Of a stretch of 64,000 bases of DNA, positions 45,129-53,822 are shown piece by piece. The notes under the pieces are model-generated. The model did not search any database and was not told the origin of the DNA. It worked only from the letters and a program-made list of their open reading frames with translations. The stretch spans positions 1,612,001 to 1,676,000 of the forward strand of contig CAWIHK010000001.1 in the NCBI GenBank assembly GCA_963835935.1, in the 5' to 3' direction. This DNA is from CAWIHK01 sp963835935 (GTDB taxonomy: Bacteria > Bacteroidota > Ignavibacteria > UBA10030 > CAVZMI01). How positions within the stretch are numbered: position 1 is the stretch's first letter; each line of letters opens with the position of its first letter. A program made the position numbers and the translations under genes.

Positions 45129-45850
45129 TACCAGCCTCTCGCCTCCATCCTGTGCAAGATAATTCCCGAACGACGTATGACATACCTGCTGTTTTGATTT
45201 GGGGACTGTTTAAGAGGGCTCGGAATAACCGCGGCAAGCTGCGACGCTTGCTCCCTGCTCAAATTTGCAGCCGACACTCCGAAGTACTTTAATGCAGCTG
45301 CTTCGACTCCAAAAATTCCATCACCCCATTCGATGATATTTAAATATAGTTCAAGAATTCTTTGTTTCGACAAGTGTTCTTCGATCCTCAAGGTGATAAT
45401 CGCTTCCTTTATCTTTCGGAATGGATTTTTTGATGTAGAAAGATAAAGGTTCTTCGCGAGTTGTTGTGTAATCGTACTCGCCCCTCTAATCTGTTTTCCA
45501 TCATCAAGATTCTGTTCAATCGATTCTTGTAATTCGTACCAATCAAAACCACTATGTTCAAAAAAAGTTCCATCTTCTGAAACAACGACAGCATGTATTA
45601 CATTCTGAGATATTTTTGACAGTGGAACCCATTTTTGCGCGACTCGAAATGGACGAGATGCTTCCGCTGCTTCGTTCGCACGTTGTTCCATCAAGGCGGT
45701 CACACCTACATTATGAATTCGTAAATCTTCTATACTCACACTCGGTAAAGTAAAATATTCAAATGCTGCGACGCATCCAACGGCGATCAATATCCAGCGG
45801 ACAAAATTAGAATGCACTATTTTCGATATTTTCAAAATTAAGTTTTTCAA
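45128..45850 (-). CDS. mtgA: Monofunctional peptidoglycan transglycosylase
   Basis: MtgA polymerises lipid II into glycan strands (family GT51). A membrane anchor is at about residues 16-35. The catalytic Glu92 is in VVSEDGTFFEHSGFDW, and RGASTITQQLAKNLYL and RKIKEAIITLRIEEHLSKQRILELYLN are further GT51 motifs. There is no penicillin-binding domain, and 240 residues is normal for MtgA. The TTG start overlaps the ruvX stop (TTGA). Confidence 0.94.
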   Translation of the reverse strand: MKNLILKISKIVHSNFVRWILIAVGCVAAFEYFTLPSVSIEDLRIHNVGVTALMEQRANEAAEASRPFRVAQKWVPLSKISQNVIHAVVVSEDGTFFEHSGFDWYELQESIEQNLDDGKQIRGASTITQQLAKNLYLSTSKNPFRKIKEAIITLRIEEHLSKQRILELYLNIIEWGDGIFGVEAAALKYFGVSAANLSREQASQLAAVIPSPLKQSPNQNSRYVIRRSGIILHRMEARGW

Positions 45851-46308
45851 TCTTGATTTAAATCCTCACGGTGTTCATACGCTTTCGCATCAAGAAAATT
45901 CTGGAGTATAATTGCCGCTGCAATCTGATCCACCCTTCCTTTTTCCCGGCGTTTTTTCTTCTTCAACCCGATATCGATCATCGACTGCTGCGCCATGACC
46001 GAAGTATAACGCTCGTCCCACATCATAACCGGAATCTGCAGCCATGAGCGGACGAGTTCCACGAATTCCACGGTCTCGTTTGTTTTTAACGAATTTGTTC
46101 CTCGTGTAGTTACAGGCAGGCCGACAACAACTAATCCGATGTTATATTCTTGGACTATTTTTAATAATGTTTGCTTTAAGGATTTGTTATTGATGAGTGT
46201 ATCAAGTGCAGATGCAATGATTCTGAGCGGATCACTTACCGCAAGTCCTATACGAACAGTTCCATAATCGATTGCGAGTATGCGTTGTCCGGTGGTCAGT
46301 GCGTCCAT
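45847..46308 (-). CDS. ruvX: RuvX/YqgF-type Holliday junction resolvase-like protein (pre-16S rRNA nuclease)
   Basis: This is an RNase-H-fold protein of the YqgF family, involved in 16S rRNA 5'-end processing. The motifs ILAIDYGTVRIGLAVSD, VVGLPVTTRG and MWDERYTSVMAQ hold the predicted acidic catalytic residues, and KKRREKGRVDQIAAAIILQNFLD closes the fold. At 153 residues it is of normal size. It lies 23 bases after relA/spoT and overlaps mtgA. Confidence 0.93.
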   Translation of the reverse strand: MDALTTGQRILAIDYGTVRIGLAVSDPLRIIASALDTLINNKSLKQTLLKIVQEYNIGLVVVGLPVTTRGTNSLKTNETVEFVELVRSWLQIPVMMWDERYTSVMAQQSMIDIGLKKKKRREKGRVDQIAAAIILQNFLDAKAYEHREDLNQD

Positions 46309-46331
46309 TGTGTGTTTCCCCGATCATCTAT

Positions 46332-48533
46332 TTATTGCTTTTCGAAACGTTCTACTTCGTGAATACCCGGTACTTTTTTAAGTCGTGTTATTATTTGAGC
46401 CAAATGTTCGAGATCATTCACATAAATGAGAATCCATCCGTGGAACATCGTTTCTTTTGAATCGATATTCACGCTTCGGATATTTGTGTTGTTATAAGAT
46501 GAAATTGTTTTTGTGATTTCGTTTAACATGCCTGGACGATCATCACCTGTGAACTTGATACCGCCTACAAACAGTTGCCCCTGTGTAACAGGCCAGCTCA
46601 CTTCAATCAAACGATCTTCATGCGCCGCATATAGTCGTTGTGCATTTTGGCATGATTTACGGTGTATCTTGATTCCTTCACCCGTGGTAACGAATCCGAC
46701 AATTTCATCACCCGGAACAGGATTACAGCATTTTGCAAAAGTGTGCATGAAGACGTCTTGTGTGCCAGTAACCAAAATACTACCGAGTGAATTCCGCGCA
46801 GTCTTCACAAATTGTTTGAAGATGGAAGTCTTTTCTATCGATTCCTTTTCCGGCTCGACAGGTTGTGGATGCCGAAGTTTTAATTCGAGCTCTTCGATAA
46901 ATGCATCAAGGTTGACTGCATTCTGGGCAATCTGTGAGTAGAATTCAGTGAGGTTATCAAATCGGGCATTTCGGACATATTCGGTGAGATCATCGTCGCT
47001 GATATGAAGTTTTACTTTTTTAAGTTTCTTATCCCACAATTCTTTTCCGGTAATAGCAAACTTCCGCTGTTCTTCTTTGATCCATCGACGAATGTGAGTT
47101 TTAGCTTTATGGGTAACAACAAATTTATCCCAATCTGCATTAGGAGTTTGGTTTTTAGAAGTTATTATTTCGACCTGGTCACCGCTTCGCAAGATCGAAT
47201 TAAGAGGAACAATTCTGCCGTTCACTTTTGCACCAATCGCATGCGATCCAACTTGCGAATGAATTTCGTAGGCAAAATCCACAGGCGTCGAGCCTTTTGG
47301 CATTATCTTTAATTCACCTTGAGGTGTAAAAACATAAATTTCATCTTGATACAAATTAAGCTTAAAACTTTCGATCAATTCTTTTCGAGATGCGTCGTCA
47401 TTTTTGTGGTCAAAAACTTCACGAACCCAACTTACCCAATCTTCAAGTTCTTTATCCAGAGCTGAAACATTTTCCTTGTAACGCCAGTGTGCGGCAACTC
47501 CTTTTTCTGCAACTTCGTGCATAGCTCGTGTCCGGATCTGAACTTCAACCATCTTTCCATTCGGCCCGACAACGGTCGTATGTATAGATTGGTATCCATT
47601 CTTTTTCGGAATCGAAATATAATTCTTAAACCTCTCTGGTATCGGTATATAAATCTCGGATGTAATGCCATAAACTGCAAAACAATCGTTATTATTCTCG
47701 GTATCAAGTATGACGCGAACCGCGAACAGATCGTAAATTTCTTCGAGCGGTTTATTCCGCTGCTGCATTTTGTTATAGATACTGAAGAGGTGTTTAGGCC
47801 TGCCGCTGATTTCGAATTGCATTCCTTCTTCGTTCAGGCGTTTTTCGATTGGCTGGATGAATTTTTTGATAAAATGCTCGCGTTCCCGGCGCTTTGCATT
47901 CAATTGGCGCGATAGTTCATCATATATCTTCCTGTTGGAGTATTTAAAAGCGAGGTCTTCGAGTTCCCATTTTATTTTTCCCAAACCAAACCTGTGAGCG
48001 AACGGCGCATAAATTTCGAGTGTTTCTTTGGCGAGCCGAACTTGTTTCTCCGGAGGAAGATATTCGAGCGTACGCATATTATGCAAGCGGTCCGCGAACT
48101 TCACCAACATCACCCGAATATCATTCACCATCGATAACAAAAGCTTCCGATAATTTTCTGCTCGAGTGATTTCATGACTCTTGAAGATATTGGTGATTTT
48201 TGTAGCTCCGTCAACGATGTCGGCTATTGTACCGCCGAATTCCGCCCTCACATCATCGATGGTATATTCCGTATCTTCGACAACATCATGTAAAAGAGCG
48301 CTTGCAACCGATACATCATCGAGCGGTATTTCACGCGCAATGATTAATGCGGCTTCATACGGATGATCGAAAAATGGTTCACCGGAAGCACGGATGTCGT
48401 TCTTGTGGGCATCAAAACTAAAATTGAAAGCTCGTTCGATCAGTTCGGAATTTACTGTTCGGAGGTTCTTCCTACAAACGGTAAGAAGCTCTTCGAGCTT
48501 CTTCTTATATTTTCCATTTTTCGATACAGCCAT
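46332..48533 (-). CDS. Bifunctional (p)ppGpp synthetase/hydrolase RelA/SpoT
   Basis: This enzyme makes and degrades the stringent-response alarmone. The domains are in order: an HD hydrolase (about 40-190, with HDVVEDTEYTIDDV and FADRLHNMRTL), a synthetase (about 230-345, with YKNYISIPKKNGYQSIHTT-like sequence), a TGS domain (about 390-450, EIYVFTPQGELKIMPKGSTP), a zinc-finger/helical region (TFAKCCNPVPGDEIVGFVT) and a C-terminal ACT domain. The HD site is intact, so both activities are expected. 733 residues is normal. It lies behind its own promoter and leads into ruvX, mtgA and the AlbA_2 gene. Confidence 0.95.
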   Translation of the reverse strand: MAVSKNGKYKKKLEELLTVCRKNLRTVNSELIERAFNFSFDAHKNDIRASGEPFFDHPYEAALIIAREIPLDDVSVASALLHDVVEDTEYTIDDVRAEFGGTIADIVDGATKITNIFKSHEITRAENYRKLLLSMVNDIRVMLVKFADRLHNMRTLEYLPPEKQVRLAKETLEIYAPFAHRFGLGKIKWELEDLAFKYSNRKIYDELSRQLNAKRREREHFIKKFIQPIEKRLNEEGMQFEISGRPKHLFSIYNKMQQRNKPLEEIYDLFAVRVILDTENNNDCFAVYGITSEIYIPIPERFKNYISIPKKNGYQSIHTTVVGPNGKMVEVQIRTRAMHEVAEKGVAAHWRYKENVSALDKELEDWVSWVREVFDHKNDDASRKELIESFKLNLYQDEIYVFTPQGELKIMPKGSTPVDFAYEIHSQVGSHAIGAKVNGRIVPLNSILRSGDQVEIITSKNQTPNADWDKFVVTHKAKTHIRRWIKEEQRKFAITGKELWDKKLKKVKLHISDDDLTEYVRNARFDNLTEFYSQIAQNAVNLDAFIEELELKLRHPQPVEPEKESIEKTSIFKQFVKTARNSLGSILVTGTQDVFMHTFAKCCNPVPGDEIVGFVTTGEGIKIHRKSCQNAQRLYAAHEDRLIEVSWPVTQGQLFVGGIKFTGDDRPGMLNEITKTISSYNNTNIRSVNIDSKETMFHGWILIYVNDLEHLAQIITRLKKVPGIHEVERFEKQ

Positions 48534-48607
48534 ATCGTTTAGTACCCCCCCTTTACTAATAACATGCGGGAAGGATAAAATAATTCTGCCATAAACTTCA
48601 CTTTTAA

Positions 48608-48637
48608 ATAATATAGCTGTTTAGAAAAGAATGTCAA
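48608..48637 (-). promoter_or_regulatory. Promoter of relA/spoT
   Basis: On the minus strand TTGACA (48637-48632) is followed after 16 bases by TATATT, or after 18 bases by TATTAT. The predicted start is about 65 bases before the relA/spoT ATG. Confidence 0.65.
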
Positions 48638-48684
48638 CTATCGGTGAATGCGTCCACACTAAGTGAATGTGAAATGCTAAAAAA

Positions 48685-49611
48685 TTAATTTGATTCTGGA
48701 GTCAGAATTGGAGGCCTGTTCTCTTCAAATTGTTTTATCAATTGCACTTCCGCATGGTATGAACTTCTAACGAGCGGCCCCGATTCGACATAAGAAAATC
48801 CCATCGACAATCCGATTTCTTTCAATCGAATAAATTCTTCCGGCGTAGCATACCGTACGATTGGATGATGTTGTTTTGTTGGTTGAAGGTATTGCCCGAT
48901 TGTCATAATATCACAATTAACTTTGCGTAGATCTTTCATTATATCGATAACTTCGTCAATCTCTTCTCCGATTCCGACCATTACGCCTGTTTTCGTGATG
49001 GCGTTTTTTTTCTTTGCACGATCAAGAAGCTCGATGGATCGCTCATACTTCGCCTGAGGCCGTACTTCACGATAAAGGCGCGGAACGGTTTCGACATTGT
49101 GATTCAGAATATCCGGTTTCGCATCCAGAACAATTTGCAGAGCTTCTTCACTTCCTTGAAAATCGGGGATAAGAACTTCCAGCCTGATCCCCGGCACCGC
49201 ATCTCGCGTCAAACGGATGGTCTCGGCAAAAATATGTGCGCCGCCATCCTTTAGTTCATCACGATTGACAGAAGTAATTACTGCATGTTTAATCTTCATT
49301 AATTTTATCGTCTCGGCAACTCGGCGTGGTTCATCTTCATCGAGCAATGTCGGTCTGCCGGTCTTCACTGCACAGAAAGAACAACTTCGTGTACAAACGT
49401 CGCCGAGGATCATGAATGTGGCTGTTCCCGCATTCCAACATTCTCCCATGTTCGGACATCGTGCTTCTTCACAAACCGTGTGAAGCTTTTGGGCGCCGAT
49501 GATCGAACGAAGATGCGCGTAATTCTTTCCACCGGGTAATTTCGCTTTTAACCATTCCGGACGCCGGAGTGTCGGTTGCTGTGTTTCGTTCCTTATAATT
49601 TTTTCGTACAT
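48685..49611 (-). CDS. lipA: Lipoyl synthase
   Basis: LipA is a radical-SAM enzyme that inserts two sulfurs into octanoyl groups bound to lipoyl domains. The auxiliary-cluster motif is CEEARCPNMGECW (Cys at about 47, 52 and 58). The radical-SAM motif CTRSCSFC follows. Further parts are RDELKDGGAHIFAE, HNVETVPRLYREVRP and a terminal VESGPLVRSSYHA. It has 308 residues. It follows the E2 gene by 50 bases, in a lipoate-centred run with lipB and lpdA. Confidence 0.97.
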   Translation of the reverse strand: MYEKIIRNETQQPTLRRPEWLKAKLPGGKNYAHLRSIIGAQKLHTVCEEARCPNMGECWNAGTATFMILGDVCTRSCSFCAVKTGRPTLLDEDEPRRVAETIKLMKIKHAVITSVNRDELKDGGAHIFAETIRLTRDAVPGIRLEVLIPDFQGSEEALQIVLDAKPDILNHNVETVPRLYREVRPQAKYERSIELLDRAKKKNAITKTGVMVGIGEEIDEVIDIMKDLRKVNCDIMTIGQYLQPTKQHHPIVRYATPEEFIRLKEIGLSMGFSYVESGPLVRSSYHAEVQLIKQFEENRPPILTPESN

Positions 49612-49661
49612 TGTAATTTCATTCAGGCTGAAAAATTTTCATTAATGTAAAGATTGCTATT

Positions 49662-51002
49662 TCAAATAGCTGCAAAATCATACTCTTCGAGATACTTCGT
49701 CACTCGCTGAACAAACATTCCTCCCAATGCTCCATCTATGATCCGGTGATCGAATGATAGAGTCAGATACGTCATTGTTCGAATTGCAACGGCATCATCG
49801 ACAACTACCGGGCGTTTTTGCAATGCTCCAACACCAAGTATCGCTACCTGCGGAGGATTGATGATCGGTGTTCCGATAATATTCCCGAATACTCCGTAAT
49901 TCGTGATGGTGAATGAACCACCGCTGACATCGTCAGGCATTAATTTTTTTGCTCGTGTTTTTTGAGCGAGTTCGTTGACGGCACGGGCAAGTCCAAGAAA
50001 ATTTTTTTCTTCAGCATTTTTTATTACCGGAACAATCAATCCATTGTCGGCCGCAACCGCAACACCGAGATTAATAAACTTCTTCAGGATTATTTTATCT
50101 CCCTCGATGGAACTATTAACAAGCGGAAAATCTTTTAATGCCCTGATCGTGGCACTGACAATGAAGTGAGTATATGTTAATTTGAATCCTTCTCTCTTTT
50201 CGAAATCAGCGCCATGCTGTTTTCGATACTTTACAATTTTTGTCATGTCGGCTTCAGAAATTGCAAACACATGCGGTGAAGTATTCCAACTAGCCGACAT
50301 GTGCATGCCCATCTTCTGCACAATGTTGCTCATCTGCAAAATCTCATGTTGAGGCGCAGGATACTTAGCCGCTAGCGTTGCATCGTCGACGATTTTTCCT
50401 TTACTTGCCGGACTGACATCTATCGAGACGGCTTGGTGTTCTGTTGGTTTTATTTCTGTCGGAGACATAGAAATAACAGGTTCAGATTGTCTTTTCTTGA
50501 TATAAGAAAGAATATCATTTTTTGTAACGCGCCCTTCGGTTCCCGATCCAGGAATTTTCTCTAGTTCGGCCATGCTTACGTTTTCTTGTTGCGCGATATT
50601 CAGAACGAGAGGCGAATAAAAACGAGATCCCTTCTTCTGCTCGGAAACTGCTAAAGTCGAAACAAGCTCCAGTGTCTCATTTGAAACTTTCTTAGTACCC
50701 ACCGAGTTATCTTCTTTCTCTTGAGTAACAGTCGGCACAGAATCGACGGTAACGGCAGAACTTTCTGTTTCAATTTCTGCAATGATTGTTTGCACGGGAA
50801 CAGTCTTTTGTTCCTCCACCAGAATATTGACGAGGGTACCAGAAACAGGCGCAGGAATTTCCGAATCAACTTTGTCCGTGCTGATTTCAAGCAACGTTTC
50901 ATCTTTCAAAACTTTATCACCCTTTTTTTTGTGCCACTTGGCTATTGTTCCTTCGGTGATTGATTCCCCCATTTGCGGCATGACAACTTTTACTATCGAC
51001 AT
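49662..51002 (-). CDS. Dihydrolipoamide acyltransferase (E2) of a 2-oxoacid dehydrogenase complex
   Basis: This is the core E2 of a 2-oxoacid dehydrogenase. It has one lipoyl domain (1-76) with the lipoylated Lys44 in STDKVDSEIPAP. A Ser/Val/Thr-rich linker and a peripheral-subunit-binding domain (about 131-175, SPLVLNIAQQENVSMAEL) follow, then the catalytic domain. Its active site is SFDHRIIDG with His419 and Asp423. The DKVDSEIPAP form of the lipoyl site is found in BkdB and SucB types; which substrate it uses is not decided by sequence, and no E1 gene is in the window. It lies between lipB and lipA. Confidence 0.9.
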   Translation of the reverse strand: MSIVKVVMPQMGESITEGTIAKWHKKKGDKVLKDETLLEISTDKVDSEIPAPVSGTLVNILVEEQKTVPVQTIIAEIETESSAVTVDSVPTVTQEKEDNSVGTKKVSNETLELVSTLAVSEQKKGSRFYSPLVLNIAQQENVSMAELEKIPGSGTEGRVTKNDILSYIKKRQSEPVISMSPTEIKPTEHQAVSIDVSPASKGKIVDDATLAAKYPAPQHEILQMSNIVQKMGMHMSASWNTSPHVFAISEADMTKIVKYRKQHGADFEKREGFKLTYTHFIVSATIRALKDFPLVNSSIEGDKIILKKFINLGVAVAADNGLIVPVIKNAEEKNFLGLARAVNELAQKTRAKKLMPDDVSGGSFTITNYGVFGNIIGTPIINPPQVAILGVGALQKRPVVVDDAVAIRTMTYLTLSFDHRIIDGALGGMFVQRVTKYLEEYDFAAI

Positions 51003-51049
51003 AATCTATCCTCGGATATTGGAAACAATTCTTTCCGGTAATACATTAA

Positions 51050-51748
51050 CTATATCATGATTTCCTTTTTGATATGGAGTCGATTTTGAAGTTCTTCTGC
51101 ATCAATCCATTCAGCCGAAGAATTGAATGTCTCTTCAAAATGATCGACTATTTTTTTTATGACTCTCTCCATCAATATCGATTTCCCGTTAAATTTTTCC
51201 ATCGAAGTCACCCCTTTGTGAAATATTCCGCACGGGATAATTCTATCAAACAGCGAGAGATCGGTATTGACATTCAACGCAAACCCGTGCATTGTAATCC
51301 ACCGACTAACCTTTACTCCGATTGCAGCAATTTTTTCATCATCGACCCAAACTCCCGTGAAATCAGGATGCCGCTTACCATGAATATCAAAATCTGAAAG
51401 TGTTCGAATAATAACTTCTTCAATATCTCGAAGGTATCGATGAATATCATGATATCGTTCATCCAAACTCAAGATCGGATAACCGACCAGTTGACCTGGC
51501 CCGTGATATGTTATATCTCCGCCACGATCGACATCTAAAACATCGATATTTTTTTTCTGAAGTTCATCTTCGTTTGCAAGCAGATGATTTTTGTCGCTTG
51601 ACTTTCCGAAGGTATAGACATGTTCGTGTTCGGTGAGGAGAAGAATATCGGGAACTCGGTTTTCCCGGCGTGTATTAAATAATTCCTGCTGCAGTTTCCA
51701 TGCATCTGCATACCTTGATCTTCCGATATTACATACGAGCAATTCCAT
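51050..51748 (-). CDS. lipB: Octanoyltransferase LipB
   Basis: LipB moves octanoate from acyl carrier protein to lipoyl domains. Motifs are LLTEHEHVYTFGKSSDKNHLL, DRGGDITYHGPGQLVGYPIL, the substrate pocket KIAAIGVKVSRWITMHGFAL, and the catalytic Cys in IIPCGIFHKGVTSME with its preceding Lys. It has 232 residues. It starts at the last base of the lpdA stop region and precedes the E2 gene. Confidence 0.96.
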   Translation of the reverse strand: MELLVCNIGRSRYADAWKLQQELFNTRRENRVPDILLLTEHEHVYTFGKSSDKNHLLANEDELQKKNIDVLDVDRGGDITYHGPGQLVGYPILSLDERYHDIHRYLRDIEEVIIRTLSDFDIHGKRHPDFTGVWVDDEKIAAIGVKVSRWITMHGFALNVNTDLSLFDRIIPCGIFHKGVTSMEKFNGKSILMERVIKKIVDHFEETFNSSAEWIDAEELQNRLHIKKEIMI

Positions 51749-53142
51749 CAGATATTTATCGCTTCTCCAAATGCGACACCTGCCGCTTCCATTACCGCTT
51801 CGCTGAGTGTCGGGTGCGCATGAATCGTCTTCATAATTTCGTGTCCTGTGACTTCCATTTTTTTGGCGAGAACCAATTCCGCAATCATTTCAGTCGCATC
51901 AGAACCGAGAATATGAGCTCCAAGTAATTCATCATATTTCGCATCGAAAATTAATTTCACCATTCCTTCGCTCTCGCCGATAGCCATGGCTTTGCCAAGC
52001 GGACGGAAAGGAAATCTTCCAATTTTAAGATCATATCCCCGTTCACGCGCTTTTTCTTCCGTTAAACCGACACTTGCAAGCTGAGGATGGCAATATGTGC
52101 ATCCGGGAATTGTATCATAATCTATCGGAACAGGATTTTTTCCGGCAATATTTTCGATGCACACAATTCCCTCTGCTGATGCTACATGCGCAAGCCATGG
52201 CGGGCCATTCACATCACCGATTGCATAAATTCCATCGACATTCGTTTTATATGTTCGATGATCTACGACGATTGCGCTACGTTCTATTTTTACTCCAAGA
52301 TCTTCCAATCCGAGATTCTCCACATTTCCTTGAACACCGATGGCAATCAACACAACATCTGCCGCAACTTGTTTCAAACCATCCTTTGTTGCAACAGTCA
52401 AAATTACTTTTTCTGATTTCTCAACTTGTTCAACTTTTGTCTCTGTCAAAATTTCAATGCCACTTTTTTGAAACGATGAAGCAAGCGATTTGGTTAACTC
52501 CCCGTCTTCAATTGGAAGAATGCTAGGCAGCATTTCGATAAGTGTTACTTTAGTTCCGAAAGTATTGTAGAAGTAAGCAAACTCAACACCGATCGCGCCT
52601 GCGCCGACAATAGCCATAGATTTTGGAATTTCCGGCAGTAACATAGCTTCAGAACTCGAGATGATTTGCTTTCCATCAAATTGAAATCCAGGTAATGCAC
52701 GAGTTCGAGCTCCAGTCGCAATTATTATGTGCGCAGAAGTCAATTGGATTCTTGAACCATCGGATTTCAAAATATCAATCGTATCTTTCCCGGCAAATCG
52801 CGCTACTCCGGGATAAACATCGATTTTGTTTTTCTTCATTAAATATTCTACACCTTTGACAACTTTGCTCGATACATCACGACTTCGTTTTATCACTTTA
52901 GTAAAATCAATATTCACGTTTTCAGAGGAGATGCCAAAATCAGATTGATGTTTCGTCTGGTTGAGAATTTCAGCGGATTTTAACAAAGCTTTTGTAGGAA
53001 CACAACCCCAGTTAAGACAAACGCCTCCGAGTTTATCACGTTCGATGAGTGCTGTCTTGAATCCCAACTGTACAGATCTGATCGCGGCCGTATAACCGCC
53101 AGGCCCGCCTCCGATAACTATAATGTCGTATTTGTCGGCCAT
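51748..53142 (-). CDS. lpdA: Dihydrolipoyl dehydrogenase (E3)
   Basis: E3 reoxidises dihydrolipoamide, passing electrons through FAD to NAD. The ATG at 53142 has AAGGAG upstream and gives the standard start MADKYDIIVIGGGPGGYTAA; longer in-frame starts would add hydrophobic residues not seen in the family. The redox disulfide is Cys42 and Cys47 in GGVCLNWGCVPTK. The NAD site is AIVGAGAIGVEFAY, and the C-terminal His-Glu pair is in HAHPTLSEAVMEAA. It has 464 residues. It heads the lpdA, lipB, E2, lipA run. Confidence 0.96.
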   Translation of the reverse strand: MADKYDIIVIGGGPGGYTAAIRSVQLGFKTALIERDKLGGVCLNWGCVPTKALLKSAEILNQTKHQSDFGISSENVNIDFTKVIKRSRDVSSKVVKGVEYLMKKNKIDVYPGVARFAGKDTIDILKSDGSRIQLTSAHIIIATGARTRALPGFQFDGKQIISSSEAMLLPEIPKSMAIVGAGAIGVEFAYFYNTFGTKVTLIEMLPSILPIEDGELTKSLASSFQKSGIEILTETKVEQVEKSEKVILTVATKDGLKQVAADVVLIAIGVQGNVENLGLEDLGVKIERSAIVVDHRTYKTNVDGIYAIGDVNGPPWLAHVASAEGIVCIENIAGKNPVPIDYDTIPGCTYCHPQLASVGLTEEKARERGYDLKIGRFPFRPLGKAMAIGESEGMVKLIFDAKYDELLGAHILGSDATEMIAELVLAKKMEVTGHEIMKTIHAHPTLSEAVMEAAGVAFGEAINI

Positions 53143-53174
53143 AGCTCTCCTTGAAATAAGAAAACAAAAATCGC

Positions 53175-53202
53175 TTTGAAGAAATTCCCCGACGAATATA
53201 AT
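53175..53202 (+). promoter_or_regulatory. Possible smpB promoter
   Basis: A perfect -10 TATAAT lies at 53197-53202 on the plus strand, with a weak -35 (TTTGAA at 53175-53180, 16-base spacing). The leader to the chosen smpB ATG would be about 115 bases. Confidence 0.45.
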
Positions 53203-53223
53203 GAACACCAAATCCAAAATCAA
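53195..53223 (-). promoter_or_regulatory. Promoter of the lpdA-lipB-E2-lipA operon
   Basis: On the minus strand TTGATT (53223-53218) and TATATT (53200-53195) are separated by 17 bases, about 50 bases before the lpdA ATG. The -10 overlaps a perfect TATAAT on the plus strand. Confidence 0.72.
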
Positions 53224-53323
53224 ACACCTGACTGGATAGAAAGAATGGGTCGTGAAAGAATTTTCATTGATTCTTTTTTTATTTCATGCTATCTTCATGT
53301 CAGATTTGTTTTTCAGGAAAAGA

Positions 53324-53794
53324 ATGGCCAAGACGGAAACAGAGATCGAGAAAGTCGTAATCACCAATCGAAAAGTGCGGCACGAATACTTTATCTTGGA
53401 AACATTCGAAGCAGGTATTGTACTCAAAGGGACAGAAGTGAAATCCTTACGAAACGGTGATGCAAATTTGAACGATGCTTATGCGGTGGTGAAAAACGGA
53501 AATGTCTGGATCCTGAATATGCACATCAGTCCATACGAACATGGGAACATCAACAACCATGATCCCCGTCGTGACCGGAAGCTTCTCCTGAACAAACGGG
53601 AGATCCGCAGATTGATAGGCAAAACAACCGAAAAAGGATTGACGTTAGTTGCGCTTCGTGTGTACTTCAAACACGGAAAAGCCAAACTAGAACTCGGCCT
53701 GGCCCAGGGCAAGAAATTATATGATAAGCGAGAAGATCTCAAACGCCGACAGCACGAGCGCGAAATGGAACGCCGGTTTTCGGATGAATCATAA
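53324..53794 (+). CDS. smpB: SsrA-binding protein SmpB
   Basis: SmpB binds tmRNA and brings it to stalled ribosomes. The family core is complete: ITNRKVRHEYFILETFEAGI, LKGTEVKSLRNGDANLNDAY, HISPYEHGN, DPRRDRKLLLNKREI and the basic tail KKLYDKREDLKRR. The ATG at 53324 has AGGA six bases upstream and gives 156 residues, the usual length; an upstream ATG at 53252 would add a hydrophobic leader not found in SmpB. The tmRNA gene is 46 kb away in this window. Confidence 0.95.
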   Translation: MAKTETEIEKVVITNRKVRHEYFILETFEAGIVLKGTEVKSLRNGDANLNDAYAVVKNGNVWILNMHISPYEHGNINNHDPRRDRKLLLNKREIRRLIGKTTEKGLTLVALRVYFKHGKAKLELGLAQGKKLYDKREDLKRRQHEREMERRFSDES

Positions 53795-53822
53795 AATTAT
53801 TTTGTGAGGTACGATAGAAAAA

